The position numbers and the translations under genes are program-made. The notes under the pieces are model-generated. The model worked only from the letters and a program-made list of their open reading frames with translations. It made no database searches and was not told where the DNA came from. From Streptomyces sp. Je 1-332 (GTDB taxonomy: Bacteria; Actinomycetota; Actinomycetes; Streptomycetales; Streptomycetaceae), in NCBI RefSeq assembly GCF_040730185.1, contig NZ_CP160402.1:4154001-4218000 (forward strand): 64,000 bases of DNA, in the 5' to 3' direction. This document shows, in pieces, positions 44,259 to 53,272 of this stretch (position 1 is its first letter; each line of letters begins with the position of its first letter).

Positions 44259-45890
44259 TCAGGAGGGGTTTCCCGTGGAGACGGTGAACTCGATGTCCAC
44301 GTCGTCCGGATCGACGTCAGATTCTTCCTTGGGGGACTGCTGCATGACCGTGTCCTCCCCGTAGGTGTTCTCGTCGATCGTGCGCTTGTCGTACTGCCAG
44401 CCGGCCGCCTGCAGGCACTTCTGCACGGACTTCCAGTCCTTGAACGTGAAGTCAGGGACCTTGATCTTGGTCTCGTCGTTGTACGCCGTGTCGGGTTCGA
44501 GGCACTCTTCGGTCTCGATCGTGTTGGTGCGGTCCGGACCACGATGCCCCGCCACCGGCGCGTTCGACTCCTTCTCCTCCTTGCCGCCCTTGCCGCCGTC
44601 GTCCCCGCTCAGCGACACCGCGGCGATCACACCGCCGATGGCGAGCAGCGCGACGACGATCGAGCCGACGACCATCGGCATGTTCCGCTTGCCGCCGCCC
44701 GAACCCGATCCGCCGCCCTGCACGGACGTCTGCGGGGGCTGCGGCGAGAGGGTGTACGGCGGCGGGGTCTGCGAGGCCTGAGGGGCGTACGCGTTCGTGG
44801 GCGCAGGGGTGTGGTAGCCGCCCTGCTGCGGGTAGCCGTACCCCGGCGTGGGGGCCGGCGTGGGCGGACCGTAGGGACCCGGCTGGTACGGCGTCTGGAC
44901 GCCGCCCTGCTGCGGCAGCGAGGAGTCGACCGGCGGGAAGACCGCGGCACCGACGCCCGCACCGCTCGCGGTCTGGGCGCCCGGCACGATGCTCGGCGCG
45001 GCCGCCTGCAGGGACTGGGCGACGCGCAGGCACTCGTCGCGCATGGCCTCGGCGGTCGGGAAGCGCTCGTTCGGGTTCTTCTTCAGCGCACGGGCGACGA
45101 TCGCGTCGACGGCGGGCGGCAGCGAGCGGTTGATCGAGGACGGAGCGACCGGCTCCTCCTGGACGTGCGCGTACGCGATGGCCAGCGGGGAGTCCGCCTC
45201 GAAGGGCAGCCGCCCGGTGGTCAGCTGGAACAGCATGATGCCGACGGAGTAGAGGTCGGACCGGGCGTCCACGCCACGGCCGAGCGCCTGCTCCGGCGAG
45301 AGGTACTGGGGGGTGCCGACGACCATGCCGGTCTGCGTCATGGAGGTGACGCCGGACTGCATGGCGCGGGCGATGCCGAAGTCCATGACCTTGACGACGT
45401 TGCGCTTCGTCATCATCACGTTGCCGGGCTTGATGTCGCGGTGGACCAGGCCCATCTCGTGGCTGATCTCAAGAGCGGCGAGCACATCGGCGGTGATCTT
45501 CAGCGCCTGGTCGGTCGGCATCGCGCCGAACTGGGTGACGGACGCGTCGAGCACGGAGCCGAGCGGCTTGCCCTCCACGTACTCCATGACGATGTACGGC
45601 ATCGTCGCGCCGTCGAGATCGTCCTCGCCGGTGTCGAAGACCGAGACGATGTTCGTGTGCGTGAGCTTGGCCACCGACTGGGCCTCGCGGCGGAAGCGCT
45701 CGCGGAAGGACTGCTCGCGGCCGAGCTCGCTGTGCAGCGTCTTGATGGCGACCTGACGGTCGAGTACGGAGTCGTACGCCAGGTGAACGGAGGCCATGCC
45801 GCCTTCACCGAGAAGATCACGCAGCTGGTACCGGCCACCGGCCAGCGAGCGCCCCGCATACCGTCCCTGTGCGCCGTCCTGGCTGCTCAT
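44259..45890 (-). CDS. Transmembrane Ser/Thr protein kinase with one PASTA-like extracellular domain
   Basis: A 543-residue kinase: Lys50 in VAIK, HRDIKPGNV from residue 150 (catalytic Asp152), DFG from 170, and an activation loop SGVTSMTQTGMVVGTPQYL. A Pro/Gln/Tyr-rich linker precedes a membrane helix (MVVGSIVVALLAIGGVIAAVSL). The extracellular part has a single domain with IKVPDFTFKDWKSVQKCLQAAGW, which resembles a PASTA repeat and has two Cys. It probably senses a wall-derived or other extracellular signal. ATG 45890 begins MSSQDGAQGRYAG. Divergent from another kinase gene across 295 nt. Confidence 0.9.
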   Translation of the reverse strand: MSSQDGAQGRYAGRSLAGGRYQLRDLLGEGGMASVHLAYDSVLDRQVAIKTLHSELGREQSFRERFRREAQSVAKLTHTNIVSVFDTGEDDLDGATMPYIVMEYVEGKPLGSVLDASVTQFGAMPTDQALKITADVLAALEISHEMGLVHRDIKPGNVMMTKRNVVKVMDFGIARAMQSGVTSMTQTGMVVGTPQYLSPEQALGRGVDARSDLYSVGIMLFQLTTGRLPFEADSPLAIAYAHVQEEPVAPSSINRSLPPAVDAIVARALKKNPNERFPTAEAMRDECLRVAQSLQAAAPSIVPGAQTASGAGVGAAVFPPVDSSLPQQGGVQTPYQPGPYGPPTPAPTPGYGYPQQGGYHTPAPTNAYAPQASQTPPPYTLSPQPPQTSVQGGGSGSGGGKRNMPMVVGSIVVALLAIGGVIAAVSLSGDDGGKGGKEEKESNAPVAGHRGPDRTNTIETEECLEPDTAYNDETKIKVPDFTFKDWKSVQKCLQAAGWQYDKRTIDENTYGEDTVMQQSPKEESDVDPDDVDIEFTVSTGNPS

Positions 45891-46185
45891 GTCGTGCGTC
45901 CCCCATCGGCGCGGTCTGCCGGACGGCTCCGCGGTCGGTGATCGATTCCCGCTATTCCTGGCCAAGTCTGCCCGAGGGCACCGACACGTCAAGCTCGATG
46001 CCCGTTCCGTGACCGTACGCGCAAGAAGCGTCTCGGAAGCGTTACAAGTTTGCGCGTGAGGGCACCCGGCGGGTTTGATGTCCGGTCCACCTCGAACCGC
46101 CGCGCCACGCGAAGGCTGTAGCGTGGCCCGGCGGGGTTCCCCCGGTACCACCGAGCACCACGACCAGAAACGACGGCGAGGACTG

Positions 46186-47769
46186 ATGGCACAGACGCAG
46201 CGCGCTCAGGGCCCGTCCGACCCCGAGGCGAGTGGCGGCGGTATGTCAGACGCGCCGGAGTTGTGGGGTAACGGCGGCCTTGTGGGAGATGGCCGGTATC
46301 GGCTGACCCGCAGACTCGGCCGGGGCGGCATGGCCGAGGTGTTCGCGGCCGAGGACGTACGTCTGGGGCGCACGGTCGCCGTCAAGCTGCTCCGCTCCGA
46401 CCTCGCGGAGGACCCGGTATCCAAAGCCCGCTTCACACGCGAGGCCCAGTCGGTGGCGGGGCTCAACCACCACGCGGTGGTGGCGGTCTACGACTCCGGT
46501 GAGGATGTCGTCGGGCCGAACGTCGTCCCGTACATCGTCATGGAGATCGTCGAGGGACGGACGATCCGCGATCTGCTGCTCAACGCGGAGGCGCCGGGTC
46601 CCGAGCAGGCCCTGATCATCGTCTCCGGGGTGCTCGAGGCGCTCGCGTACTCGCACCAGCACGGCATCGTGCACCGCGACATCAAGCCCGCGAACGTGAT
46701 CATCACCAACACCGGCGCGGTCAAGGTGATGGACTTCGGCATCGCCCGTGCGCTGCACGGCGCCCAGTCGACGATGACCCAGACCGGCATGGTCATGGGC
46801 ACGCCTCAGTACCTCTCCCCGGAGCAGGCGCTCGGCAAGGCCGTCGACCACCGCTCCGACCTGTACGCGACCGGCTGTCTGCTCTACGAACTTCTCGCCC
46901 TGCGGCCCCCGTTCACCGGTGAGACGCCGCTCTCCGTGGTCTACCAGCACGTCCAGGACATCCCGGTGCCGCCATCCGAGACCTCGGACGCGGCGCCGCC
47001 GGAGCTGGACGGCCTGGTGATGCGTTCGCTCGCCAAGGACCCGGACGACCGGTTCCAGACGGCCGAGGAGATGCGCGGCCTGGTCCAGTACGGGCTGCAG
47101 ATGCTGCACGAGCAGGGCAGCCACACCGGGACCTGGAACACCGGCCCCGTCGACGTGGCGGGCATGCACGAGGGCGGCAACACCCCGGCGATGGGCGTCG
47201 CGGGCACCGCCGCGATGCAGCACCCGGGCGACTCCGGCACCGCGCAGATCCCGGGCGCCATGCTGCGTCCTCCGGGTGGCGACGACGGCGGCTTCGACGG
47301 CAGCCACCGGGACGGCAACGGCCGGGGCGGCCGCGGCAAGGTGTGGATCCTCGCCGTGCTGGCGGTCATCGCGATCGCGGTGGGTGTCGCGTACGCCCTG
47401 ACGGCGGGCGACGGCAAGACGAAGGACAAGGACACCCCGACGAAGGCGCCGACGAAGCAGTCGGAGACGAAGAAGCCGAGCAAGAGTCCCGAAGAGGACA
47501 CCTCCGAGGACGAGACGCTGCCCGGCGACGGCTCCGGCGGTCAGGGCAGCTACACGCCGGAGCAGCCGAACACCACCGGCCCGACGACGCCCACGACGCC
47601 GACCCAGAGCGAGCCGACGGACGACCCGACGGAGCCGACGGACGAGCCGACCGAGCCGACGGACGACCCGACCACGCCGACCGACGACCCCACCCCCACC
47701 GATGGCGGTGACGAGTCGCCGGTGACCGGCGGCCCGGAGGGCGGGGCCAACACCGGCGCCGAAGGCTGA
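46186..47769 (+). CDS. Transmembrane Ser/Thr protein kinase with Thr/Pro/Asp-rich tail
   Basis: A 527-residue kinase: LGRGGMAEVF, Lys67, HRDIKPAN from 163 (Asp165), DFG from 183, and activation loop QSTMTQTGMVMGTPQYL. A membrane helix (VWILAVLAVIAIAVGVAYAL) is followed by a long disordered outer region rich in Thr, Pro, Asp and Glu, with imperfect PTDD/PTEP four-residue repeats. No PASTA repeat is present, so ligand sensing must differ from its divergent neighbour. The ATG at 46186 (MAQTQRAQGP) has GGCGAGG upstream. A terminator follows. Confidence 0.92.
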   Translation: MAQTQRAQGPSDPEASGGGMSDAPELWGNGGLVGDGRYRLTRRLGRGGMAEVFAAEDVRLGRTVAVKLLRSDLAEDPVSKARFTREAQSVAGLNHHAVVAVYDSGEDVVGPNVVPYIVMEIVEGRTIRDLLLNAEAPGPEQALIIVSGVLEALAYSHQHGIVHRDIKPANVIITNTGAVKVMDFGIARALHGAQSTMTQTGMVMGTPQYLSPEQALGKAVDHRSDLYATGCLLYELLALRPPFTGETPLSVVYQHVQDIPVPPSETSDAAPPELDGLVMRSLAKDPDDRFQTAEEMRGLVQYGLQMLHEQGSHTGTWNTGPVDVAGMHEGGNTPAMGVAGTAAMQHPGDSGTAQIPGAMLRPPGGDDGGFDGSHRDGNGRGGRGKVWILAVLAVIAIAVGVAYALTAGDGKTKDKDTPTKAPTKQSETKKPSKSPEEDTSEDETLPGDGSGGQGSYTPEQPNTTGPTTPTTPTQSEPTDDPTEPTDEPTEPTDDPTTPTDDPTPTDGGDESPVTGGPEGGANTGAEG

Positions 47770-47820
47770 GCCGAGGCGTACAGCCCGTAGTACAGGCCCG
47801 TCGTACGGGACCGTGAACGA

Positions 47821-47873
47821 GACGCACGCGCGCGTGGAGCCCGAAAGGGCCCCACGCGCGCGTGCGTCGTTTT
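47821..47873. terminator. Terminator between kinase and flavin-type protein genes
   Basis: A 17-bp stem (47821-47837 with 47852-47868), extended by CCC/GGG around a GAAA loop and followed by GTTTTA, lies between convergent genes. It is the clearest factor-independent terminator in the window because of its T-rich tail. Confidence 0.92.
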
Positions 47874-47888
47874 AGCCGCCCCAGTCGC

Positions 47889-48326
47889 TCAGATGGTGCG
47901 CTGAAGCTGCCGCTGCCGCCCGCCGTGGAGGGTGTGCACGGTGGCCACCTGCGGCTCGATGCGCATGTAGACCGGGTCGTAGAGCTCGCCGTCCACGTAG
48001 TGCGGGCCCGAGCCGAAGAGCTCCAGTTCGGCGGTGGTCGGCTCGATGGCCTCGCACAGGCCGACGAACTGCACGGTCCACTGCCCCGTGCGCGCGGTCT
48101 CGGCGCTGAGGTTGTCCGCCCCGTAGGCGACGACACTGCCGATGCAGGCCTCGTGGTAGCCGTACCCCTTGTGCATGCGCAGCAGGATGCGGCCGTCCAC
48201 GGTTATGTGGCGGGCCGCGGCGAGGAAGGGCAGCGCGCGCATGCTGGTCGCGACCCGGCCGTAGGCGGTGCGGCCGAGCAGTTCGAAGGCGAGGCGTTCG
48301 TCCTGTTCCTGATCGTCGGAGGGCAT
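47889..48326 (-). CDS. Pyridoxamine 5'-phosphate oxidase family protein
   Basis: A 145-residue split-barrel protein of the FMN-binding PPOX type, with LLGRTAYGRVATSMRALPFLAAARHITVDG near the N-terminus and VAYGADNLS and WTVQFVGLCEAI further on. These are typical of F420/FMN-dependent reductase-like small proteins; the substrate is unknown. ATG 48326 (MPSDDQEQDERL) follows GAGGG; an upstream start would add six residues. Confidence 0.8.
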   Translation of the reverse strand: MPSDDQEQDERLAFELLGRTAYGRVATSMRALPFLAAARHITVDGRILLRMHKGYGYHEACIGSVVAYGADNLSAETARTGQWTVQFVGLCEAIEPTTAELELFGSGPHYVDGELYDPVYMRIEPQVATVHTLHGGRQRQLQRTI

Positions 48327-48439
48327 GCGTCCACCCTCTGCCACCGGCGGGCGGCCGGGGAAGGGGATCCCGCCCCTAGGGGACGGGGACGTAAGTCCCG
48401 TTTACGGTCACGAACCGTGCTGCCGGATGACGCAGCGTG

Positions 48440-49102
48440 TCAGTGCTGCTGTTCCGCCTGCATACGGGCCACGTACGCGGCCGCCTGGGAGCGTCGTTCC
48501 ATGCCGAGCTTGGAGAGCAGGCTGGAGACGTAGTTCTTGATCGTCTTCTCGGCGAGATGCAGCCGTTCGCCGATCACCCGATTGGTCAGGCCCTCACCGA
48601 TCAGGTCGAGGATCTTGCGCTCCTGGTCCGTGAGGTTCGCCAGCCGCTCGTCGCCCTTGGGGGTGTTCCCGTCGCGCAGCCGCTCCAGTACACGGGCCGT
48701 GGCGACGGGGTCGAGCAGGGACTTTCCCGCTGCCACGTCGCGTACGGCGGAGAGCAGTTCATTGCCGCGAATGGCTTTCAGGACATAGCCGGAAGCGCCC
48801 GCCATGATCGCGTCGAAGAGCGCCTCGTCGTCCGCGAACGAGGTCAGCATCAGGCATTTGATGTCCTCGTTCCGTGAACGGATCTCGCGGCACACCTCCA
48901 CCCCGCTGCCGTCCGGGAGCCGCACGTCGAGAACGGCCACGTCCGGCCGGGTCGCGGGGATCCTGACCAGGGCGTCCGCCGCCGTTCCCGCCTCTCCGAC
49001 GACCTCGATGTCGGATTCCACGGAGAGCAGCTCATGGACTCCTCGCCGCACCACTTCATGGTCGTCGAGGAGAAATACCGTAATTTTTCCGTCTTCGCGC
49101 AC
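48440..49102 (-). CDS. NarL/LuxR-type response regulator
   Basis: A 220-residue regulator. Receiver domain residues are Asp13-Asp14, phospho-acceptor Asp59 (VLDVRLPDG), Thr87-Ser88 and Lys109 (GYVLK). The C-terminal helix-turn-helix has [22 protein letters not shown] and [12 protein letters not shown]. It resembles the DevR/DosR group. No sensor kinase is adjacent, so it is an orphan here. GTG 49102 ([16 protein letters not shown]) fits relatives, but an in-frame ATG at 49159 is possible. It is divergent from the second bkd operon. Confidence 0.88.
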   Translation of the reverse strand: MREDGKITVFLLDDHEVVRRGVHELLSVESDIEVVGEAGTAADALVRIPATRPDVAVLDVRLPDGSGVEVCREIRSRNEDIKCLMLTSFADDEALFDAIMAGASGYVLKAIRGNELLSAVRDVAAGKSLLDPVATARVLERLRDGNTPKGDERLANLTDQERKILDLIGEGLTNRVIGERLHLAEKTIKNYVSSLLSKLGMERRSQAAAYVARMQAEQQH

Positions 49103-49251
49103 GGGGTCAGTCTCACACACGATCTCTCGCAGTGCCCGAGCTGAACTCTTCCCGTCCATGGGGTGGCCGGGATAACGTGCCGGTGTTCCGGCCCCCTGCC
49201 AGGCTGTGATCAGTGCTGTGACCAGGAACTGTTCCCGAATTTCTGCGTTTA

Positions 49252-49291
49252 CTCGGAAATCCAAGCAGTCAGATACTTGGAAATCCAAGCA
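49252..49291. promoter_or_regulatory. Direct-repeat operator candidates upstream of the second bkd operon
   Basis: CTYGGAAATCCAAGCA occurs at 49252-49267 and 49276-49291, 24 bp apart in the same orientation; the second contains the perfect palindrome CTTGGAAATCCAAG. The pair sits in the 382-nt divergent region between the response regulator and bkdA, about 195 nt before bkdA. The rest of this region shows no gene. Confidence 0.6.
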
Positions 49292-49484
49292 AATTCGCAG
49301 GTCAGATGGGGTTTCACAGAATTGGGAAGCACTGGGTAACGTGCATTGTGCAGGGCGCTCGCCGGGGCACCTGTCACGCCTGTTTCCCGGCCGAGTCGCA
49401 CCCACCCCGTGCGCGGGCACGGATCAGGCGAGCCGCACTGGCTTACCCGGTAATCCCGGGGGCCGGACCGACGGAGGAGCACAC

Positions 49485-50672
49485 GTGACCGTGGAGAGCA
49501 CCGCCGCGCGCACACCGCGCCGCAGCAGTACCAGCGGCGGCAAGCGCGCCGGCGCCAAGAAGGCCGCGCCGAAGAAGAGCACGGAACCCCAGCTTGTCCA
49601 GCTGCTGACGCCTGAGGGCAAGCGGGTCAAGCACGCGGAGAACTCCGTGTACGACGCGTACGTCGCGGACATCACCGCCGACGAGCTGCGCGCCCTGTAC
49701 CGCGACATGGTCCTCACCCGCCGCTTCGACGCCGAGGCCACCTCCCTGCAGCGCCAGGGCGAGCTGGGCCTGTGGGCGTCGCTGCTCGGCCAGGAAGCCG
49801 CCCAGATCGGCTCGGGCCGCGCCACCCGCGACGACGACTACGTCTTCCCGACCTACCGCGAGCACGGCGTGGCCTGGTGCCGCGGGGTCGACCCGACCAA
49901 CCTGCTCGGCATGTTCCGCGGCGTGAACAACGGCGGCTGGGACCCGAACACCAACAACTTCCACCTGTACACGATCGTCATCGGCTCGCAGACCCTGCAC
50001 GCCACCGGTTACGCCATGGGTGTGGCCAAGGACGGCGCGGACTCGGCCGTGGTCGCGTACTTCGGTGACGGCGCCTCCAGCCAGGGCGACGTCGCCGAGG
50101 CGTTCACCTTCTCCGCGGTCTACAACGCGCCCGTCGTGTTCTTCTGCCAGAACAACCAGTGGGCCATCTCCGAGCCCACCGAGAAGCAGACCCGGGTGCC
50201 GCTCTACCAGCGCGCGCAGGGCTACGGCTTCCCGGGTGTGCGGGTCGACGGCAACGACGTCCTCGCCGTGCTCGCCGTCACCAAGTGGGCCCTGGAGCGG
50301 GCGCGTACGGGCGAGGGCCCGGCGCTCATCGAGGCGTTCACCTACCGCATGGGCGCGCACACCACGTCCGACGACCCGACCAAGTACCGCAACGACGACG
50401 AGCGCGAGGCCTGGGAGGCCAAGGACCCGATCCTGCGCCTGCGGACCTACCTCGAGACCGAAGGTCACGCGGATGAGGGATTTTTCGCGGAACTCGAGGC
50501 GGAGAGCGAAGCGTTGGGAAAGCGAGTGCGAGAGGTGGTGCGGGCGATGCCGGATCCGGATCTGATGGCGATCTTCGAGAACGCGTATGCGGACGGGCAT
50601 GCGCTGGTCGACGAGGAGCGCGCGCAGTTCGCCGCGTACCAGGCGTCCTTCGCGGACGAAGGCGGTAAGTGA
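49485..50672 (+). CDS. bkdA: Branched-chain 2-oxoacid dehydrogenase E1 alpha subunit (second copy)
   Basis: A 395-residue E1 alpha subunit. The first 40 residues are basic and Ala/Lys-rich. The thiamine-diphosphate site is GDGASSQGDVAEAFTFSAVY to QNN, and the loop FTYRMGAHTTSDDPTKYR follows. Its divergence from the first copy suggests a different oxoacid preference or regulation. The GTG start has GGAGGA upstream. First gene of the second operon, about 11.5 kb from the end of the first; two such clusters are known in S. avermitilis and S. coelicolor. Confidence 0.92.
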   Translation: MTVESTAARTPRRSSTSGGKRAGAKKAAPKKSTEPQLVQLLTPEGKRVKHAENSVYDAYVADITADELRALYRDMVLTRRFDAEATSLQRQGELGLWASLLGQEAAQIGSGRATRDDDYVFPTYREHGVAWCRGVDPTNLLGMFRGVNNGGWDPNTNNFHLYTIVIGSQTLHATGYAMGVAKDGADSAVVAYFGDGASSQGDVAEAFTFSAVYNAPVVFFCQNNQWAISEPTEKQTRVPLYQRAQGYGFPGVRVDGNDVLAVLAVTKWALERARTGEGPALIEAFTYRMGAHTTSDDPTKYRNDDEREAWEAKDPILRLRTYLETEGHADEGFFAELEAESEALGKRVREVVRAMPDPDLMAIFENAYADGHALVDEERAQFAAYQASFADEGGK

Positions 50673-50674
50673 CC

Positions 50675-51655
50675 ATGGGCGTACAGAAGCTTCCCCTTGC
50701 CAAAGCGATCAACGAATCGCTGCGTACGGCGCTCGACACCGACCCCAAGGTCCTCATCATGGGCGAGGACGTCGGCAAGCTCGGCGGCGTCTTCCGGGTG
50801 ACGGACGGGCTGCAGAAGGACTTCGGCGAGGACCGGGTCATCGACACCCCGCTCGCCGAGTCCGGCATCGTCGGCACGGCCATCGGCCTGGCCCTTCGGG
50901 GTTACCGCCCGGCGGTGGAGATCCAGTTCGACGGCTTCGTCTTCCCGGCGTACGACCAGATCGTCACGCAGCTCGCGAAGATGCACGCCCGCGCGCTCGG
51001 CAAGATCAAGATGCCGGTCGTCATCCGCATTCCGTACGGCGGTGGCATCGGCGCCGTCGAGCACCACAGCGAGTCGCCCGAGGCGCTGTTCGCGCACGTG
51101 GCGGGGCTCAAGGTCGTCTCGCCCTCGAACTCGTCGGACGCCTACTGGATGATGCAGCAGGCCATCCAGAGCGACGACCCGGTGATCTTCTTCGAGCCGA
51201 AGCGGCGTTACTGGGACAAGAGCGAGGTCGACACCGAGGCCATCCCGGCGCCGCTGCACAAGGCCCGGGTCGCCCGCGAGGGCACCGACCTCACCCTCGC
51301 CGCGTACGGCCCCATGGTGAAGGTCTGTCTGGAGGCCGCCGCGGCCGCCGCCGAAGAGGGCAAGTCCCTTGAGGTCGTGGACCTGCGCTCCATGTCGCCG
51401 ATGGACTTCGACACCGTGCAGACGTCCGTCGAGAAGACGCGGCGGCTCGTCGTGGTCCATGAGGCCCCGGTCTTCTTGGGGACGGGCGCGGAGATCGCGG
51501 CACGCATCACCGAGCGCTGCTTCTACCACCTCGAAGCTCCCGTGCTGCGGGTCGGCGGCTTCCACGCGCCGTATCCGCCGGCGCGGTTGGAAGAGGAGTA
51601 CCTGCCGGGCCTCGACCGGGTGCTCGACGCTGTCGACCGCTCGCTGGCGTACTGA
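50675..51655 (+). CDS. bkdB: Branched-chain 2-oxoacid dehydrogenase E1 beta subunit (second copy)
   Basis: A 326-residue E1 beta subunit with IMGEDVGKLGGVFRVTDGLQ, DTPLAESGIVGTAIGLALRG, YDQIVTQLAKMHARALG and VVDLRSMSPMDFDTV. The ATG at 50675 has AAGGCGG nine bases upstream; a GTG at 50669 that overlaps the bkdA stop (GTGA) is the alternative and would add two residues. It forms the E1 complex with the gene before it. Confidence 0.92.
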   Translation: MGVQKLPLAKAINESLRTALDTDPKVLIMGEDVGKLGGVFRVTDGLQKDFGEDRVIDTPLAESGIVGTAIGLALRGYRPAVEIQFDGFVFPAYDQIVTQLAKMHARALGKIKMPVVIRIPYGGGIGAVEHHSESPEALFAHVAGLKVVSPSNSSDAYWMMQQAIQSDDPVIFFEPKRRYWDKSEVDTEAIPAPLHKARVAREGTDLTLAAYGPMVKVCLEAAAAAAEEGKSLEVVDLRSMSPMDFDTVQTSVEKTRRLVVVHEAPVFLGTGAEIAARITERCFYHLEAPVLRVGGFHAPYPPARLEEEYLPGLDRVLDAVDRSLAY

Positions 51656-51666
51656 GGGAGAGGGTC

Positions 51667-53187
51667 GTGACGACGATGACAGACGCTGCGCTGGCCGAGT
51701 TCAAGATGCCCGACGTGGGCGAGGGGCTCACCGAGGCGGAGATCCTCAAGTGGTTCGTGGCGCCCGGCGACACGGTCACCGACGGGCAGGTGGTGTGCGA
51801 GGTCGAGACGGCCAAGGCCGCCGTCGAGCTGCCCATCCCGTTCAACGGCGTGGTGCACGAACTGCGCTTCCCCGAGGGCACGACGGTCGATGTCGGCCAG
51901 GTGATCATCGCGGTGGACGTGTCCGGCACAAGCGCCGCAAGCGCGCCCGCCGCACCTGCGGAGGCCGCCGCGCCCGCGGAGGCCGCCGCTCCGGAGCAGC
52001 CCGCCGCCCCGGTGGAGAAGCCCGCCGCCGCCGAGCCCGAGCAGGAGGCCGCTCCCCAGGGCCGCCAGCCCGTGCTCGTCGGCTACGGGGTCGCCGAGTC
52101 CTCGACGAAGCGCCGCGCACGCAAGGCGGCTTCGGAGCAGGCCGACGCCGCCGGGACGTACTACGCGGCGGCGGTCCAGGCCGAACTGAACGGCTCCGGC
52201 ACGGCTGCCGCCTCCGCCACGGCCCCCGCGCCCGCACCCGCTGCCCCCGCGGGTGACCGCCCGCTGGCCAAGCCGCCGGTGCGAAAGCTCGCCAAGGACC
52301 TGGGAGTTGACCTCGCGGCCATCGTCCCGTCCGGGGCCGGCGGGATCATCACGCGCGAGGACGTGCACGCGGCGGCGGCTCCGGCGGCCGCGGCCACCGC
52401 CGCCCCGCAGCCGGCAGCCGCCGAAGCCCCCGCTCCCGGGACCGCCACAGCCACCGGCGCCCCCGCCCCCGCGGCGGGCGCCGGCGCCCGTGAGACCCGT
52501 ATCCCCGTCAAGGGCGTCCGCAAGGCGATCGCCCAGGCGATGGTCGGCTCGGCCTTCACGGCGCCGCACGTCACGGAGTTCGTGACGGTGGACGTGACGC
52601 GGACGATGAAGCTCGTGGAGGAGCTGAAGCAGGACAAGGCTTTCGCCGGCCTGCGCGTCAATCCGCTGCTGCTCATCTCCAAGGCGCTGCTCGTGGCGAT
52701 CCGGCGCAATCCGGACGTCAACGCGGCCTGGGACGAGGCGAATCAGGAGATCGTCCAGAAGCACTACGTGAATCTGGGCATCGCCGCCGCGACACCGCGC
52801 GGCCTGGTCGTCCCGAACATCAAGGACGCCCACGCCCAGACGCTGCCGGAACTGGCCGCGTCCCTGGGCGAGTTGGTGTCCACCGCGCGCGAGGGCAAGA
52901 CGTCGCCGGGCGCGATGCAGGGCGGCACGGTCACCATCACGAACGTCGGCGTCTTCGGCGTCGACACCGGTACGCCGATCCTGAACCCCGGCGAGTCCGC
53001 GATCCTCGCGGTCGGCTCGATCAAGCTCCAGCCCTGGGTCCACAAGGGCAAGGTCAAGCCGCGCCAGGTGACGACGCTCGCGCTCTCCTTCGACCACCGC
53101 CTGGTCGACGGCGAGCTCGGCTCCAAGGTGCTCGCCGACGTGGCGGCGATCCTGGAGCAGCCCAAGCGGCTCATGACCTGGGCGTAG
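51667..53187 (+). CDS. bkdC: Branched-chain 2-oxoacid dehydrogenase E2 (second copy)
   Basis: A 506-residue acyltransferase: a lipoyl domain with Lys50 (CEVETAKAAVEL), an Ala/Pro/Glu-rich linker, a subunit-binding domain (PPVRKLAKDLGVDLAAIVPSG), a second Ala/Pro linker and the catalytic domain with FDHRLVDGELGSK near the C-terminus. The GTG start at 51667 follows GGGAGAGGG. It begins 11 nt after bkdB. A 22-bp hairpin closes the operon. Confidence 0.93.
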   Translation: MTTMTDAALAEFKMPDVGEGLTEAEILKWFVAPGDTVTDGQVVCEVETAKAAVELPIPFNGVVHELRFPEGTTVDVGQVIIAVDVSGTSAASAPAAPAEAAAPAEAAAPEQPAAPVEKPAAAEPEQEAAPQGRQPVLVGYGVAESSTKRRARKAASEQADAAGTYYAAAVQAELNGSGTAAASATAPAPAPAAPAGDRPLAKPPVRKLAKDLGVDLAAIVPSGAGGIITREDVHAAAAPAAAATAAPQPAAAEAPAPGTATATGAPAPAAGAGARETRIPVKGVRKAIAQAMVGSAFTAPHVTEFVTVDVTRTMKLVEELKQDKAFAGLRVNPLLLISKALLVAIRRNPDVNAAWDEANQEIVQKHYVNLGIAAATPRGLVVPNIKDAHAQTLPELAASLGELVSTAREGKTSPGAMQGGTVTITNVGVFGVDTGTPILNPGESAILAVGSIKLQPWVHKGKVKPRQVTTLALSFDHRLVDGELGSKVLADVAAILEQPKRLMTWA

Positions 53188-53210
53188 ATCCGGGAAGTAC
53201 GTCAACAGCA

Positions 53211-53257
53211 CGTCGAAGGGGGCCCGCCGCGTACAACGCGGCGGGCCCCCTTCGACG
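53211..53257. terminator. Bidirectional terminator between bkdC and the carboxypeptidase gene
   Basis: A perfect 22-bp inverted repeat (53211-53232 with 53236-53257) with a 3-nt loop lies between convergent genes. Confidence 0.93.
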
Positions 53258-53272
53258 TGAGTCCACGAGTGC

